Shown here: one piece after another, positions 46,090-53,370 of the stretch | How the letters are laid out: each line of letters starts with the position of its first letter | Numbering within the stretch: the first letter of the stretch is position 1 | Source of the DNA: Alkalimonas mucilaginosa | Lineage (GTDB): Bacteria; Pseudomonadota; Gammaproteobacteria; Enterobacterales; Alteromonadaceae | Assembly: GCF_036327005.1 (NCBI RefSeq) | Contig: NZ_JAUGZK010000002.1 | Span: 248,001 to 312,000 of the forward strand | Direction of reading: 5' to 3' | DNA: 64,000 nt | Program-made: the position numbers and the translations under genes | The notes under the pieces: model-generated | The model's database searches: none | What the model was told of the DNA's origin: nothing | Seen by the model: only the letters and a program-made list of their open reading frames with translations

Positions 46090-46368
46090 ATGAAACACCT
46101 ATTAACTACTATTGCTGCCGCTACTGTCATCCTAGGTACTTCTACTATCGCCAGTCATATTGATCTGGTTAAGTTTGCACAACCTGAAGCAGATACAATG
46201 CTTGCATGTTTGTGGTTCCCTGTCTGCAAAGATCCTGATTATAAGCAGCCTGTTCAGTTGGAAGAGCCTGCTGTGAATGAGTTTGATCAAGACTCACTCT
46301 ATGCTTGCTTGTGGTTCCCAGTGTGCAAAGATCCTGATCAGCCTGCCGGATCTGCCGCTGTTGCATAA
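46090..46368 (+). CDS. Secreted protein carrying a duplicated ACLWFPVCKDPD peptide
   Basis: A 92-aa precursor. GAGGG precedes the ATG. A signal peptide runs to about residue 22 (GTSTIAS|H). The mature part contains ACLWFPVCKDPD twice (residues 39-50 and 72-83), each with two cysteines five residues apart that could form a disulfide loop around LWFPV. The linkers are acidic. The copies differ at four synonymous codon positions and no others, so the peptide is under selection at the amino-acid level. It sits between two paralogous membrane regulators on the same strand. I recognise no family and no modification or export enzyme gene alongside. It could be a signal, a periplasmic ligand of the regulators, or a small metal- or stress-responsive protein. 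Confidence 0.8.
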   Translation: MKHLLTTIAAATVILGTSTIASHIDLVKFAQPEADTMLACLWFPVCKDPDYKQPVQLEEPAVNEFDQDSLYACLWFPVCKDPDQPAGSAAVA

Positions 46369-46387
46369 CTCTGTAACAATTAGGTAC

Positions 46388-46415
46388 CTGAAATTTTGCC
46401 GGTTTCCGTTATAAT
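46388..46415 (+). promoter_or_regulatory. Sigma-70 promoter of regulator 2
   Basis: CTGAAA (46388-46393), 16-base spacer, perfect TATAAT (46410-46415). Transcription would begin near 46422, about 26 bases before the TTG start, so regulator 2 can be expressed apart from the peptide gene. Confidence 0.6.
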
Positions 46416-46443
46416 CCGTCCATACCCATGCGTAAGGACGGAT
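46414..46443. promoter_or_regulatory. 8-bp inverted repeat between promoter and start of regulator 2
   Basis: ATCCGTCC (46414-46421) and GGACGGAT (46436-46443) are exact complements with a 14-base gap. The left arm touches the -10 box and the right arm covers the ribosome site (AAGGACGG). As DNA it is well placed for a repressor, perhaps one of the winged-helix proteins. Confidence 0.55.
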
Positions 46444-46447
46444 AGTT

Positions 46448-48529
46448 TTGTCAAATCTGGAACCGCTGGTTCAATTTGGACCCTGGCACTACCGCGCCAC
46501 TCTTGGCAAGCTTTGGCTTGCGGCTGCGGATGAATCAGAAGCCATCACGCTGGAGCCTCGGCTGCAAAAGCTGCTGAATTATTTTTTACTGCATCCTGGC
46601 CAGTTGTTATCCAAAAACCAGTTGATCGCTGATGTCTGGCCCGCCGGTGAAGGCACCGATGCTGCAGTGATGCGGGCTGTGGGTGCTTTGCGTAAAGAGT
46701 TGGCAGATACCACCCAGTCACCACAGTTTATTTCTACCATTCCCAAAAAAGGCTATTGTTGGTTGGCTGATGTGGAGCCGCTGACCAGCTCGCGGGCGAG
46801 GCGCTCTGGTGCGGGGTATCGGCTGGACACTATCTACTCGAACGACGATAGATTTGCAGAAGCAGGCCGGCCGCGCCATCGTAATTTTCTGTTGGTTGCG
46901 GTGCTCTCCTTGCTGCTGAGTTGCGGCATAATCGCGTATGGCCTCACTTACTTGACGCTTGGGGCTGGCCAGACAGTGTATACCCGCTTAGAGCCAGTAA
47001 GTGCATTGAATGGACGCGAGCAACTGCCAAAATGGCATCCACAGCACAGTTTTTTGTTGTACCAGCATCAGCCTGTTGATCAGAAGAATTGGCGCTGGGT
47101 GATTCAGTCTGAGCAGCGCAGCAGTCTGCTTTATTCACCATACAGTTATAATGCCTTAGGAAAAGCAGCTTGGCGCAACGACAGTATTTTTTTCAGTGCA
47201 GTGACGGATGCAAAGTGTGTTATTTATCAACAACAGGTCTTTCCTGACTTTGGAGAGCCTGACGGGTTTATGCCCTGTGAACGCTGGATCCGTCATGGTT
47301 TAGCTGTGGTGGATAACGTCTTGTACTGGCTGGATCTTCAACCAGGGCATCAGGCGCAATTCCAGCTGTGGCGTAGCCGGGATACTGCACAGGCCCGTTA
47401 TACGAAAGAGGCCGTATTGTCAGAGCCTATCAAGGCCTTGCAAGTTCATCGGTTGGTGCGGCATCAGCAGTATTTGTATGCTTTGGTACAGGTGAGTTTT
47501 TCGCAGACAAAATTAATCCAGATCCAGCCAGATGATGGCAGTTGGGTTGTACTGGCGCATTACCCGCAAGTATTCACTGAACTCTTTAAAGATCAAAGAC
47601 AGCTTTGGTTAGGCTTGCCGCAGCAGCCTTTGCAGAAAGTCGCAGCCAGTGGCAAACCTGGTGATTCCTTGGGACCTTTGTCTGCCGATTTGACGGATGT
47701 TGTTTTTGCGAATGAGCAGGTCCTGGCAGTGGCAGGTGCTGAGCCAGTTAGTGACTTATGGCAACTAGCGGTTGGTGATACAGATTTGTCGCTGCAACGT
47801 TGGTTTGCTTCCAATCGAAGTGAGCGCTTGGCTGCAATTTCCGAGCAACAAACTGCTTTTGTGTCGAAACGCTCTGGCCATGAGCAAATCTGGCTGGCCA
47901 GACGTCAGCAGCTCCAACAGCTAACCCAACTTACCGAAGCTCAACAAGTTCAGCAGTTACTTTGGTATCGTCAGCAGTTGTTGGCTCTCATCAATAATCA
48001 ATTGTTCCAGGTTGATGTTACAACTGGCAATTTGCATACCTTATTGCCTCATGGAATTAAGCCGGCTCAGATTGAAGTCTGCAGGCAACAGCTGTACTGG
48101 ACAGAGTTTGGTGAACAGGGGTGGCAACTGTACCGCATGGCTTCAAACAGTGTAGAGCACCTGTTGGATGATGTCATTGATGTGCGCTGCGCTGAGGATG
48201 GGCTGGTGTTACGGCGGGACAGCTCACCTTTGTTGCAGTTATGGCATCAAGAGGGGGGGCTGAGGTCACTTGAACTGCCAGGTTTTCCGGTCGATATCAG
48301 CCAGGCAGGCCTTTGGTTAACCAATGACCAGGGCATTGCCTGGCTGGATAGCTCCAGGATGCTTTTGGTTGTTTGGCACTGGCATGGGCAGTTGGAGCAA
48401 TTCTTATTGCCAGCAGCGCAAAACCCTACCGCCATCTATAGCGATAAGTCTGGACGAAACTGGCTTTTGCAACAAAACCGGCAGCAAGACAGCGATATTG
48501 TCCGCTTGCTGCCAGAGCGAGCGCCTTAG
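46448..48529 (+). CDS. Membrane-anchored winged-helix regulator with periplasmic beta-propeller (regulator 2)
   Basis: A 693-aa paralogue of regulator 1, starting at a TTG with GGACGG upstream. The winged helix (about residues 8-112: QLLSKNQLIADVWPAGEGTD, then MRAVGALRKELADTT and STIPKKGYCWLADV) is followed by a TM helix (about 140-160) and a propeller-like periplasmic domain whose repeats are more diverged than in regulator 1. The two share a distinctive segment: FSSNRSE...VSRRSGVSQVWLF in regulator 1 and FASNRSE...VSKRSGHEQIWLA here. Its stop overlaps the convergent hemL stop by a few bases. The pair around one secreted peptide suggests sensing of related signals. Confidence 0.86.
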   Translation: MSNLEPLVQFGPWHYRATLGKLWLAAADESEAITLEPRLQKLLNYFLLHPGQLLSKNQLIADVWPAGEGTDAAVMRAVGALRKELADTTQSPQFISTIPKKGYCWLADVEPLTSSRARRSGAGYRLDTIYSNDDRFAEAGRPRHRNFLLVAVLSLLLSCGIIAYGLTYLTLGAGQTVYTRLEPVSALNGREQLPKWHPQHSFLLYQHQPVDQKNWRWVIQSEQRSSLLYSPYSYNALGKAAWRNDSIFFSAVTDAKCVIYQQQVFPDFGEPDGFMPCERWIRHGLAVVDNVLYWLDLQPGHQAQFQLWRSRDTAQARYTKEAVLSEPIKALQVHRLVRHQQYLYALVQVSFSQTKLIQIQPDDGSWVVLAHYPQVFTELFKDQRQLWLGLPQQPLQKVAASGKPGDSLGPLSADLTDVVFANEQVLAVAGAEPVSDLWQLAVGDTDLSLQRWFASNRSERLAAISEQQTAFVSKRSGHEQIWLARRQQLQQLTQLTEAQQVQQLLWYRQQLLALINNQLFQVDVTTGNLHTLLPHGIKPAQIEVCRQQLYWTEFGEQGWQLYRMASNSVEHLLDDVIDVRCAEDGLVLRRDSSPLLQLWHQEGGLRSLELPGFPVDISQAGLWLTNDQGIAWLDSSRMLLVVWHWHGQLEQFLLPAAQNPTAIYSDKSGRNWLLQQNRQQDSDIVRLLPERAP

Positions 48530-49815
48530 CTCGCTGCTAGTTTGGCAAAGCTGCGATCGGCTGCAGCTATGGTCGCGGCCAGATCGGCCTCGCTGTGCGC
48601 CAGTGATAAGAAGCCTGCCTCATAGGCTGAAGGTGCCAGGTAAACACCTTCGTTCAGCATCAGATGAAAGAACTGCTTGAACGCTTCGATATTGCACTGG
48701 GTGGCCTGAGCGAAATTACTGATGGCTTGCTCTTTGGTAAAAAACAGGCCAAACATGCCGCCAACCTGAGTGGTCGCCAAGGGCACGCCATGTTTGTCGG
48801 CGGCGGCCTTGATACCGGCGATCAACTGGCTGGTTTTCTCCGTCAACGCTTCATACACCCCCGGCTGGCGGATGGCGTTAAGGGCAGCCAAACCGGCAGC
48901 CATGGCCAGCGGGTTACCCGATAAAGTCCCCGCTTGATACACCGGCCCGGTTGGTGCTATGTGTTGCATAATGGCGCGCTTGCCGCCAAAAGCACCCACG
49001 GGCATGCCGCCACCGATGATTTTACCTAAAGTAGTTAAATCCGGTTGCACGCCATACACCGCCTGAGCCCCCCCTAAGGCTACCCGGAAGCCCGTCATGA
49101 CTTCATCAAAAATCAGCACGCTGCCGTACTGATCGCACAGCGCTCTTAAGCCTTCTAAAAAGCCTGGTGCTGGTGGAATGCAGTTCATATTGCCTGCCAC
49201 CGGCTCGACGATGATGCAGGCGATGTCTTGTCCACGCTCGGCAAAAATGGCTTCAAGCTGCGGTAAATTATTAAACTCAGCGGTGAGGGTATATTTGGCA
49301 AAGTCGGCAGGAACACCGGGTGAGTTGGGTACCCCCAGCGTCAAAGCGCCAGAGCCGGCTTTGACCAGCAAGGAGTCGGCATGGCCGTGGTAGCAGCCTT
49401 CAAATTTTAAAATGGTATCGCGGCCGGTATAGCCACGTGCCAGTCGGATGGCGCTCATGGTGGCTTCGGTGCCAGAGCTGACAAAACGGACCATCTCCAT
49501 GCTGGGCACTAATTGACTGACCAGCTCGGCCATGTCGACTTCTGCCGGACAGGGCGCGCCGAAGCTTAAACCATTTTCAGCCGCCTGCTGCACTGCCTGG
49601 CGAATGGCCGGGTGATTGTGGCCTAGTAACATTGGGCCCCAGGAGCCAATGTAATCGATGTAACGTTTGCCATCGACATCAAAAATATAGGGACCATCGG
49701 CTTTTTCAATAAAAACCGGGGTGCCGCCCACACTTTTAAAAGCCCGTACCGGTGAGTTAACACCGCCGGGAATGGTGTGTTGGGCGCGTTCAAACAATTG
49801 CTTTGAGTTGTTCAT
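48526..49815 (-). CDS. hemL: Glutamate-1-semialdehyde 2,1-aminomutase
   Basis: PLP enzyme making 5-aminolevulinate, the C5-pathway entry to heme. The ATG at 49815 (AAGGAC upstream) gives 429 aa, the family size. Sites visible: ERAQHTIPGGVNSPVRAF at the N-terminus, YIGSWGPMLLGHNHP, FVSSGTEATMSAIRLAR, LIFDEVMTGFR, the PLP-lysine string TLGKIIGGGMPVGAFGG and YQAGTLSGNPLAMAAG. Further upstream in-frame codons have no ribosome site. It is downstream of pyrB on the same strand. Confidence 0.96.
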   Translation of the reverse strand: MNNSKQLFERAQHTIPGGVNSPVRAFKSVGGTPVFIEKADGPYIFDVDGKRYIDYIGSWGPMLLGHNHPAIRQAVQQAAENGLSFGAPCPAEVDMAELVSQLVPSMEMVRFVSSGTEATMSAIRLARGYTGRDTILKFEGCYHGHADSLLVKAGSGALTLGVPNSPGVPADFAKYTLTAEFNNLPQLEAIFAERGQDIACIIVEPVAGNMNCIPPAPGFLEGLRALCDQYGSVLIFDEVMTGFRVALGGAQAVYGVQPDLTTLGKIIGGGMPVGAFGGKRAIMQHIAPTGPVYQAGTLSGNPLAMAAGLAALNAIRQPGVYEALTEKTSQLIAGIKAAADKHGVPLATTQVGGMFGLFFTKEQAISNFAQATQCNIEAFKQFFHLMLNEGVYLAPSAYEAGFLSLAHSEADLAATIAAADRSFAKLAAS

Positions 49816-49831
49816 GCTGGGTCCTTGGACA

Positions 49832-50854
49832 TTAAAGCGGAGAAAGGGAGGATTTGTTGCTGTACCAGGGTACATCGCACTCGTACTTGCTAACCATGTG
49901 TTCAACACCGAGTGTTAAGGCAAAAAGCGCCATCCGGATCACCACGCCATTATCGGCCTGGCGGAAAATGGCCAGATTAGGGTTCAGATTCAGATCGTTA
50001 TCAAGCTCATTGGCATCCAGCCGCGAGTCGCGTGGCAGCGGATGCATAATGACGGTGTTGGATTTGCAATGCCTGGTGTAAATATCCTGATTCAGCCGGA
50101 ACTTGCCACGGTACAAATTGGCTTCGTCTTTGCTGGCAAAGCGCTCTTCCTGCACCCGGGTTTGGTAGACAATATCGGCGGCCAGCTTGCCTTCCAGTGC
50201 ATCGCTGAATTCAATGCTGTGACCAGCATTTTCGATGGCACTAACCACGCTATCAGGCATCGCCAGCTCGGTCGGGGAAATCAAGGTGAAACGAATGTTT
50301 TTGTACAGGCACAATAGTTTGGCCAGTGAGTGCACGGTGCGGCCAAATTTGAGATCGCCCACCATCGCAATGTGCATGCCATCAATGCTCTGGCCACTGG
50401 CGGCCAGTTCTTTTTCGATGGTAAAGAGGTCGAGCAGGGCCTGGGTTGGGTGCTCATTGGCACCATCGCCACCATTTAACACCGGCACACGGCTGCCTTC
50501 GGCAAATTCAGCCACCGAGCCGGACTGCGGGTGACGCATCGCAATCACATCGCTGTAGCTGCTAAGCACCCGGGCGGTATCATACAGTGACTCGCCTTTG
50601 GCCAATGCCGAGCTTTCCATGCCGGTGGTTTCCCGCACTTCACCACCCAGCAAATTAAAAGCACAGCCAAAACTAACCCGGGTCCGGGTGCTGGGTTCAA
50701 AAAATAAATTGCCCAAAATAGCACCGTCCAGCACCTTGGTACGCTTTTTCCGGCTGGCATAGGGCTCCATGCCACGGGCTACCTGAAACACCTGTTGAAT
50801 GCGATCGCGGTCAAACTGACTGACGGAAAGAATATGCTGGCCTTTAAAGCTCAT
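49832..50854 (-). CDS. pyrB: Aspartate carbamoyltransferase catalytic chain
   Basis: Second step of pyrimidine synthesis. The ATG at 50854 gives 340 aa. FEPSTRTRVSFGCAFNLLGG near residue 50 binds carbamoyl phosphate; GANEHPTQALLDLFT near residue 135, AMVGDLKFGRTVHS and MHPLPRDSRLDANELDND follow. The form is the longer one seen in Shewanella-like bacteria. No pyrI regulatory gene is adjacent. An upstream GTG would only add 15 weakly supported residues. hemL begins 16 bases after its stop. Confidence 0.94.
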   Translation of the reverse strand: MSFKGQHILSVSQFDRDRIQQVFQVARGMEPYASRKKRTKVLDGAILGNLFFEPSTRTRVSFGCAFNLLGGEVRETTGMESSALAKGESLYDTARVLSSYSDVIAMRHPQSGSVAEFAEGSRVPVLNGGDGANEHPTQALLDLFTIEKELAASGQSIDGMHIAMVGDLKFGRTVHSLAKLLCLYKNIRFTLISPTELAMPDSVVSAIENAGHSIEFSDALEGKLAADIVYQTRVQEERFASKDEANLYRGKFRLNQDIYTRHCKSNTVIMHPLPRDSRLDANELDNDLNLNPNLAIFRQADNGVVIRMALFALTLGVEHMVSKYECDVPWYSNKSSLSPL

Positions 50855-50995
50855 ATGCTGCTGCCTGTGACTTGACGGGTTGAAGGGTGACTGCGGCAAT
50901 GCAGGTTTGCCGGACAGTCTGCTGCTGGCTGCAGATTATACGTCATAGCATGGGGGAAAGGCGAATGCAGTTGCAGTCACTTTGGTGTGGGTGGT

Positions 50996-51024
50996 TTGAA
51001 TTTTTAAGGGTTTGCCCATAGTAT
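50996..51024 (+). promoter_or_regulatory. Candidate sigma-70 promoter of the Mrp-type operon
   Basis: TTGAAT (50996-51001), 17-base spacer, TAGTAT (51019-51024), overlapping an alternative TATAAA at 51022. It lies in the 231-base divergent gap with pyrB; the remainder of that gap shows nothing I can assign. Confidence 0.4.
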
Positions 51025-51085
51025 AAATGATGTTTTGTTTTTTATTTCAAACAGTAAAGCTAAAGCAATCGTTTTAAGGACCGTT

Positions 51086-51625
51086 ATGCAGCCAGCATCA
51101 GCACAGCCAGCAAGTTCCGCCTTGGCCAGTCGCCTACAGCGTCTGGCGTGCCGTGCTGTGCTCTATGCATTGCTCTGGTTTGTGTTAGGCGGCGGTGAAG
51201 GTTGGTGGTTTTTTGCCATGATATTGCCACTGCTGCTTTGGTTATCGGAGCGCTGGCCCGCCCCTTTACTCCGATTACGATGGCGTCATCTGCCAGCTTT
51301 TACCGGCTATTTTCTGATAGAAATGTGGCGGGGTGGCTTTGATGTTGCCTGGCGTGCACTACAACCTATATCAGCTATTACACCTAATTGGCAGCGTTAT
51401 CCCGTTCGCCTGCAACAAACAAGTTCCCAGCGGATGCTGGCATGCCTGATTAGTTTATTGCCCGGAACCACTGTCTGCCGCAGTTGTTTGTCCGGTGAGA
51501 GCAGGGTGGAGACTGCCTGGCTGGAGTTGCATCTGTTAACTGACAATAATGACTGGCAGCAGAGCGTTGCCAGGTTGGAGCAGCGGTTAAGCCTGTTGCT
51601 GGCTGCGGAGCAACCACTATGTTGA
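51086..51625 (+). CDS. Na+/H+ antiporter subunit E (MrpE/MnhE)
   Basis: First gene of an eight-gene Mrp-type operon. The ATG at 51086 follows AAGGA; 179 aa. Two N-terminal hydrophobic helices (about 25-60) precede the family's soluble part, with the YFLIEMWRGGFDVAWRAL segment near residue 85 and LISLLPGTTVC near residue 127, both typical of MrpE. MrpE has no proven transport role but is needed for complex assembly. It overlaps the next gene by seven bases. Confidence 0.88.
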   Translation: MQPASAQPASSALASRLQRLACRAVLYALLWFVLGGGEGWWFFAMILPLLLWLSERWPAPLLRLRWRHLPAFTGYFLIEMWRGGFDVAWRALQPISAITPNWQRYPVRLQQTSSQRMLACLISLLPGTTVCRSCLSGESRVETAWLELHLLTDNNDWQQSVARLEQRLSLLLAAEQPLC

Positions 51626-51873
51626 TGGCAATGGCTGCTGCGATTTTACTGACGGTGCTATTGGGACTGTGGCGTGTCTGGCGCGGACCTGATCTGGTCA
51701 ATCGTCTTTTGGCCATTCAGTTGTTGGGCAGCGGAGGGGTGGCCATTTTACTGTTGTTATCTCAAGCGTTGGCACAGCCTGCCTTGCTGGAGGTGGCTTT
51801 GATCATTGCGTTACTGGCTGCTGTGGTGCCAGCTGCTTTTGTGCAGCGGTTAAAGCAGGAGCAGCGCAAATGA
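51619..51873 (+). CDS. Na+/H+ antiporter subunit F (MrpF/MnhF)
   Basis: An 84-aa three-helix membrane subunit. The diagnostic RVWRGPDLVNRLLAIQLLG is near residue 19 and the last helix has LLEVALIIALLAAVVPAAFV. It overlaps both neighbours (E by seven bases, G by ATGA). Confidence 0.9.
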   Translation: MLMAMAAAILLTVLLGLWRVWRGPDLVNRLLAIQLLGSGGVAILLLLSQALAQPALLEVALIIALLAAVVPAAFVQRLKQEQRK

Positions 51874-52169
51874 TGGCCTGGCTGGGTGCTGTGTTGTTGA
51901 TCCTGGGGTTGCTGTTTTTTCTGGCAGGTAGCCTTGGGGTACTGCGTTTTCCGGATGTTTTTTGTCGGCTGCATGCGGTGACGAAAGCCGATACGCTGGG
52001 GCTGGGTTTTATCGTGCTTGGTCTTGGTGTGCTGCAGCAAGATTGGCAACGATTTTTATTGATGCTGCTGATCTGGGGGCTGGTGATGCTATCTGGCACC
52101 ATTTCCTGTCAGTTGCTTGGTCAGTATGGCCGAGAGCAGACAACGGACCAAGAGGAGCCGGCAGAATGA
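51870..52169 (+). CDS. Na+/H+ antiporter subunit G (MrpG/MnhG)
   Basis: A 99-aa subunit with three helices and the MrpG motif LGVLRFPDVFCRLHAVTKADTLG (core RFPDVFCRLHAVTKAD) near residue 25. The charged C-terminal tail is cytoplasmic. It overlaps the MrpB-fusion gene through ATGA. Confidence 0.92.
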   Translation: MMAWLGAVLLILGLLFFLAGSLGVLRFPDVFCRLHAVTKADTLGLGFIVLGLGVLQQDWQRFLLMLLIWGLVMLSGTISCQLLGQYGREQTTDQEEPAE

Positions 52170-53101
52170 GCGGTGATTTCTGGTTCGATGCTTTGCTTGG
52201 TGTCTTGCTGCTGGTGTTGGCGCTGGCGACGATACTGGCCCGGCAGTTGGCTGCGGCGGTCATGCTTTATGTGGTGTTTGGTTTGATGCTGGCTCTGGCC
52301 TGGGCCCGATTGGGAGCCGCCGATTTGGCACTGGCAGAGGCGGCCATAGGCGCTGGCCTGACCGGTGCTTTGTTGTTTTCAGCCTTAGCGAGGCAGCCAA
52401 AATCAATCACACCACCGGTACGCATCAGCAGGATGGAGCGACTACCTGCTTTGGTGCTGTGTATAGCGATGAGCGCAGTGCTTGGCTGGACCCTGTGGCA
52501 ACTGCCGCTGCAACCAGCACACAGTCAGTTGCCGGCAGCGCTGGAGCAGTTGGGTAGCAGTGGTACCGAGCATCTGGTTACGGCGGTGCTGCTGAACTTT
52601 CGCGCCTGGGATACCTTACTGGAATTGCTGGTGTTGCTGTTGGCATTGCTTGGCAGCCGCTTAGTGGCAGCGCCAGAGCCGGCCGCATTGCAGCACTGGC
52701 CTTTAGCCAGACAGTGGAGTATTCGCCTGTTACCGTTGTTGGTGCTGGTGGCTTTTTTTGTGCTCTGGCGTGGCGCCACTGCGCCTGGTGGCGCTTTTCA
52801 GGCCGGTGCTTTGCTGGCCGCTGCGCTGGTAGTGCTGCGGCTAAATGGTCAACTGCCGGCGCTTCGTTTCGATATGTGGTGGGTGCGGGCCTTGATTTTA
52901 GCTGGTGTACTGGCGTTTTTGCTGGCTGGCTTGCTCAGTGTGTGGCTGAATTGGCAGCCAGAGCAAGCAGTGCAGTGGCTGCGTTGGCCACTGCCACTCG
53001 CCAAAGGACTGATTTTGCTGATTGAACTGTGTGCCACCCTGGCTATTGGCCTGACCCTGACCTTGTTGGTGGTCGGTGAGCGGAAGGAGTTGACCGCATG
53101 A
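52166..53101 (+). CDS. Fusion of MrpA C-terminal domain (MbhD/MbhE) with MrpB
   Basis: A 311-aa membrane protein starting at the ATG that overlaps the mrpG stop. Residues about 1-80 are a DUF4040/MbhD domain (AADLALAEAAIGAGLTGALL). About 90-180 resemble MbhE, with LNFRAWDTLLELLVLLLALLG. About 190-305 are MnhB (FFVLWRGATAPGGAFQAGAL). In standard Mrp systems the first two domains form the C-terminus of MrpA. Here they are detached from the large subunit and joined to MrpB. The longer open frame upstream is only a shadow of mrpG. Assignments of the first two domains rest on motif recall. Confidence 0.82.
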   Translation: MSGDFWFDALLGVLLLVLALATILARQLAAAVMLYVVFGLMLALAWARLGAADLALAEAAIGAGLTGALLFSALARQPKSITPPVRISRMERLPALVLCIAMSAVLGWTLWQLPLQPAHSQLPAALEQLGSSGTEHLVTAVLLNFRAWDTLLELLVLLLALLGSRLVAAPEPAALQHWPLARQWSIRLLPLLVLVAFFVLWRGATAPGGAFQAGALLAAALVVLRLNGQLPALRFDMWWVRALILAGVLAFLLAGLLSVWLNWQPEQAVQWLRWPLPLAKGLILLIELCATLAIGLTLTLLVVGERKELTA

Positions 53102-53370
53102 GTCTGGTGCATTGGTATCTGTTGATAGCGGCAGCGCTCTGGGGCATTGGTTGCTATGGCCTGATTCGTGGTCCTGAATTGCTAAGGCGGATTATTGCGC
53201 TGAACCTGATGGGCGCCGCCGTTTTTCTGGTCATGGTGACGCTGTCTGCCCGCACCGAGCCGGCGGATGGCGTCTTGCATGCGCTGGTACTGACCGGACT
53301 GGTGGTGGCTGTGAGTGCTACCGCTTTTGCCCTGGCCCTGGTGGCCCGAACGTTGTCGGAGTCAGCATGA
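53098..53370 (+). CDS. Na+/H+ antiporter subunit C (MrpC/NuoK-like)
   Basis: A 90-aa three-helix protein of the NuoK/MrpC family: GIGCYGLIRGPELLRRIIALNL near residue 16 (core YGLIRGPELLRRIIAL), and DGVLHALVLTGLVVAVSATA in helix 3. It overlaps both neighbours by four bases. Confidence 0.88.
   Translation: MSLVHWYLLIAAALWGIGCYGLIRGPELLRRIIALNLMGAAVFLVMVTLSARTEPADGVLHALVLTGLVVAVSATAFALALVARTLSESA

Noticed and set aside
46090..46368. Assigning the repeat peptide to a known RiPP class such as darobactin or a bacteriocin
   Set aside because: No radical SAM, LanM, peptidase-ABC or immunity gene is adjacent, and the core does not match a motif I know. It has a Sec-type signal instead of a double-glycine leader.
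51962..53101. A longer start for the MrpB fusion protein
   Set aside because: The extra 68 residues are an out-of-frame reading of mrpG; the ATG overlapping the mrpG stop is the natural start.
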